DNA of 6,483 nucleotides from JAGXLC01 sp046545815. Its GTDB lineage: Bacteria; Bacteroidota; Bacteroidia; Bacteroidales; UBA12077. Under the pieces are notes generated by a model. It made no database searches, was not told the DNA's origin, and saw only the letters and a program-made list of their open reading frames with translations. Below are positions 5,967 to 6,483 of the stretch, piece by piece (the first letter of the stretch is position 1; every line of letters starts with the position of its first letter). The position numbers were made by a program, and so were the translations under genes. Where the stretch lies: the NCBI GenBank assembly GCA_046545815.1, contig JBKGZA010000186.1:1-6483 (forward strand), in the 5' to 3' direction.

Positions 5967-6483
5967 TGGAAAAACATGTATATCATTACGATAAACCTTT
6001 CTCTTTGGAAAAGGGAGGAGAGTTATCTTCCCTGACCATCACCTATCATACGATGGGTACGCTTAACACTGAAAAGGATAATGTGGTATGGATATGTCAT
6101 GCATTTACTGCCAATTCGGATGTGTCCGATTGGTGGGGTGGCATGGTGGGTGAAGGTAAGATATTTGATCCACGCCATCATTTCATCATTTGTGCCAATA
6201 TTCTTGGCTCGTGTTATGGTACTACCGGACCTCTATCCATCAATCCGGAAACCAATGCGCCCTGGTATCATGATTTTCCCGAAGTGACCGTAAGGGATAT
6301 GGTCAAAGCCCATGAATTGTTGCGTGAACATTTGCAAATCAATAGAATATTTGTGGTCACCGGAGGCTCCATTGGAGGGTTTCAGGCGCTGGAGTGGAGC
6401 ATTATGAATCCCGACTTGTTTATCAATCTTGTGTTAATCGCAAGCAGTGCAAAAGCTTCACCGTGGGCCATTGCATTCAATGA
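5966..6483 (+). CDS. metX: Homoserine O-acetyltransferase, N-terminal part
   Basis: Transfers acetyl from acetyl-CoA to the hydroxyl of L-homoserine, making the substrate used by the MetY encoded just upstream; cytosolic alpha/beta-hydrolase fold. The first 172 codons are present, and the frame runs open to the window end. The protein starts MEKHVYHYDKPFSLEKGGEL. Family motifs are clear: YHTMGTLN (27-34), ICHAFTANSDVSDWW near residues 43-57, IICANILGSCYGTTGP, INPETN, FPEVTVRDMV and VVTGGSIGGFQALEW. The nucleophile elbow of the last motif holds the catalytic Ser135; the Asp and His of the triad would lie beyond the edge. The ATG overlaps the metY stop as TAATG (5964-5968), a sign of translational coupling. 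No Shine-Dalgarno sequence is visible. The acetyl rather than succinyl preference is inferred from the MetX family and the MetY partner. Confidence 0.93.
   Translation, partial: MEKHVYHYDKPFSLEKGGELSSLTITYHTMGTLNTEKDNVVWICHAFTANSDVSDWWGGMVGEGKIFDPRHHFIICANILGSCYGTTGPLSINPETNAPWYHDFPEVTVRDMVKAHELLREHLQINRIFVVTGGSIGGFQALEWSIMNPDLFINLVLIASSAKASPWAIAFN

Noticed and set aside
6081..6287. 68-codon plus-strand open frame near the right end
   Set aside because: It is out of frame within metX, whose own frame is open from 5966 to the window end with clear motifs.
1..6483. Search for CRISPR arrays, insertion sequences, tRNA or rRNA genes, defence or phage genes
   Set aside because: No repeat-spacer pattern, transposase, terminal repeats, cloverleaf or mobile-element protein is visible; all coding DNA is explained by housekeeping and envelope genes.

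Overview
The window looks like ordinary chromosomal DNA from a member of the Bacteroidota. The grounds are a Cys-Asp lipoprotein signal, a pair of DUF3857/transglutaminase-like envelope proteins typical of that phylum, the lack of Shine-Dalgarno sequences before almost every start, AT-rich gene starts, and a SAM riboswitch ahead of methionine genes. No genus can be fixed from the sequence alone.

Left part (1-2677, minus strand): three co-oriented genes. Reading right to left, these are a 130-residue Mth938/AAMDC-like protein (2285-2677), a 657-residue exported protein with an N-terminal DUF3857 region and a transglutaminase-like Cys-His-Asp core (208-2181), and the first 62 codons of a probable lipoprotein that also looks like a DUF3857 protein (1-187, runs off the window). 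The last two lie 20 bases apart and probably form an operon of envelope proteins.

Middle (2678-3237): a divergent intergenic region of about 560 bases. Its left half is AT-rich and otherwise featureless. It then carries a plausible promoter, a well-formed SAM-I class (S-box) riboswitch at 2894-3010, and a further 227-base leader. That leader contains competing inverted repeats, a weak terminator-like hairpin and a 39-codon ORF.

Right part (3238-6483, plus strand): a methionine-biosynthesis operon under the riboswitch. It encodes a monofunctional aspartate kinase with two ACT domains, an O-acetylhomoserine sulfhydrylase (MetY), and the N-terminal 172 codons of homoserine O-acetyltransferase (MetX, cut by the window end). 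Aspartate kinase feeds the pathway, MetX activates homoserine by acetylation, and MetY inserts sulfide directly to give homocysteine. SAM, the downstream product, would shut the whole set off through the riboswitch. Homoserine dehydrogenase and aspartate-semialdehyde dehydrogenase are not in the window.

I found no clearly new system. The parts least explained by known families are the long leader after the riboswitch (3011-3237), with its mutually exclusive pairings and small ORF, and a near-identical TTTAAC-type box just ahead of both the kinase and metY starts.
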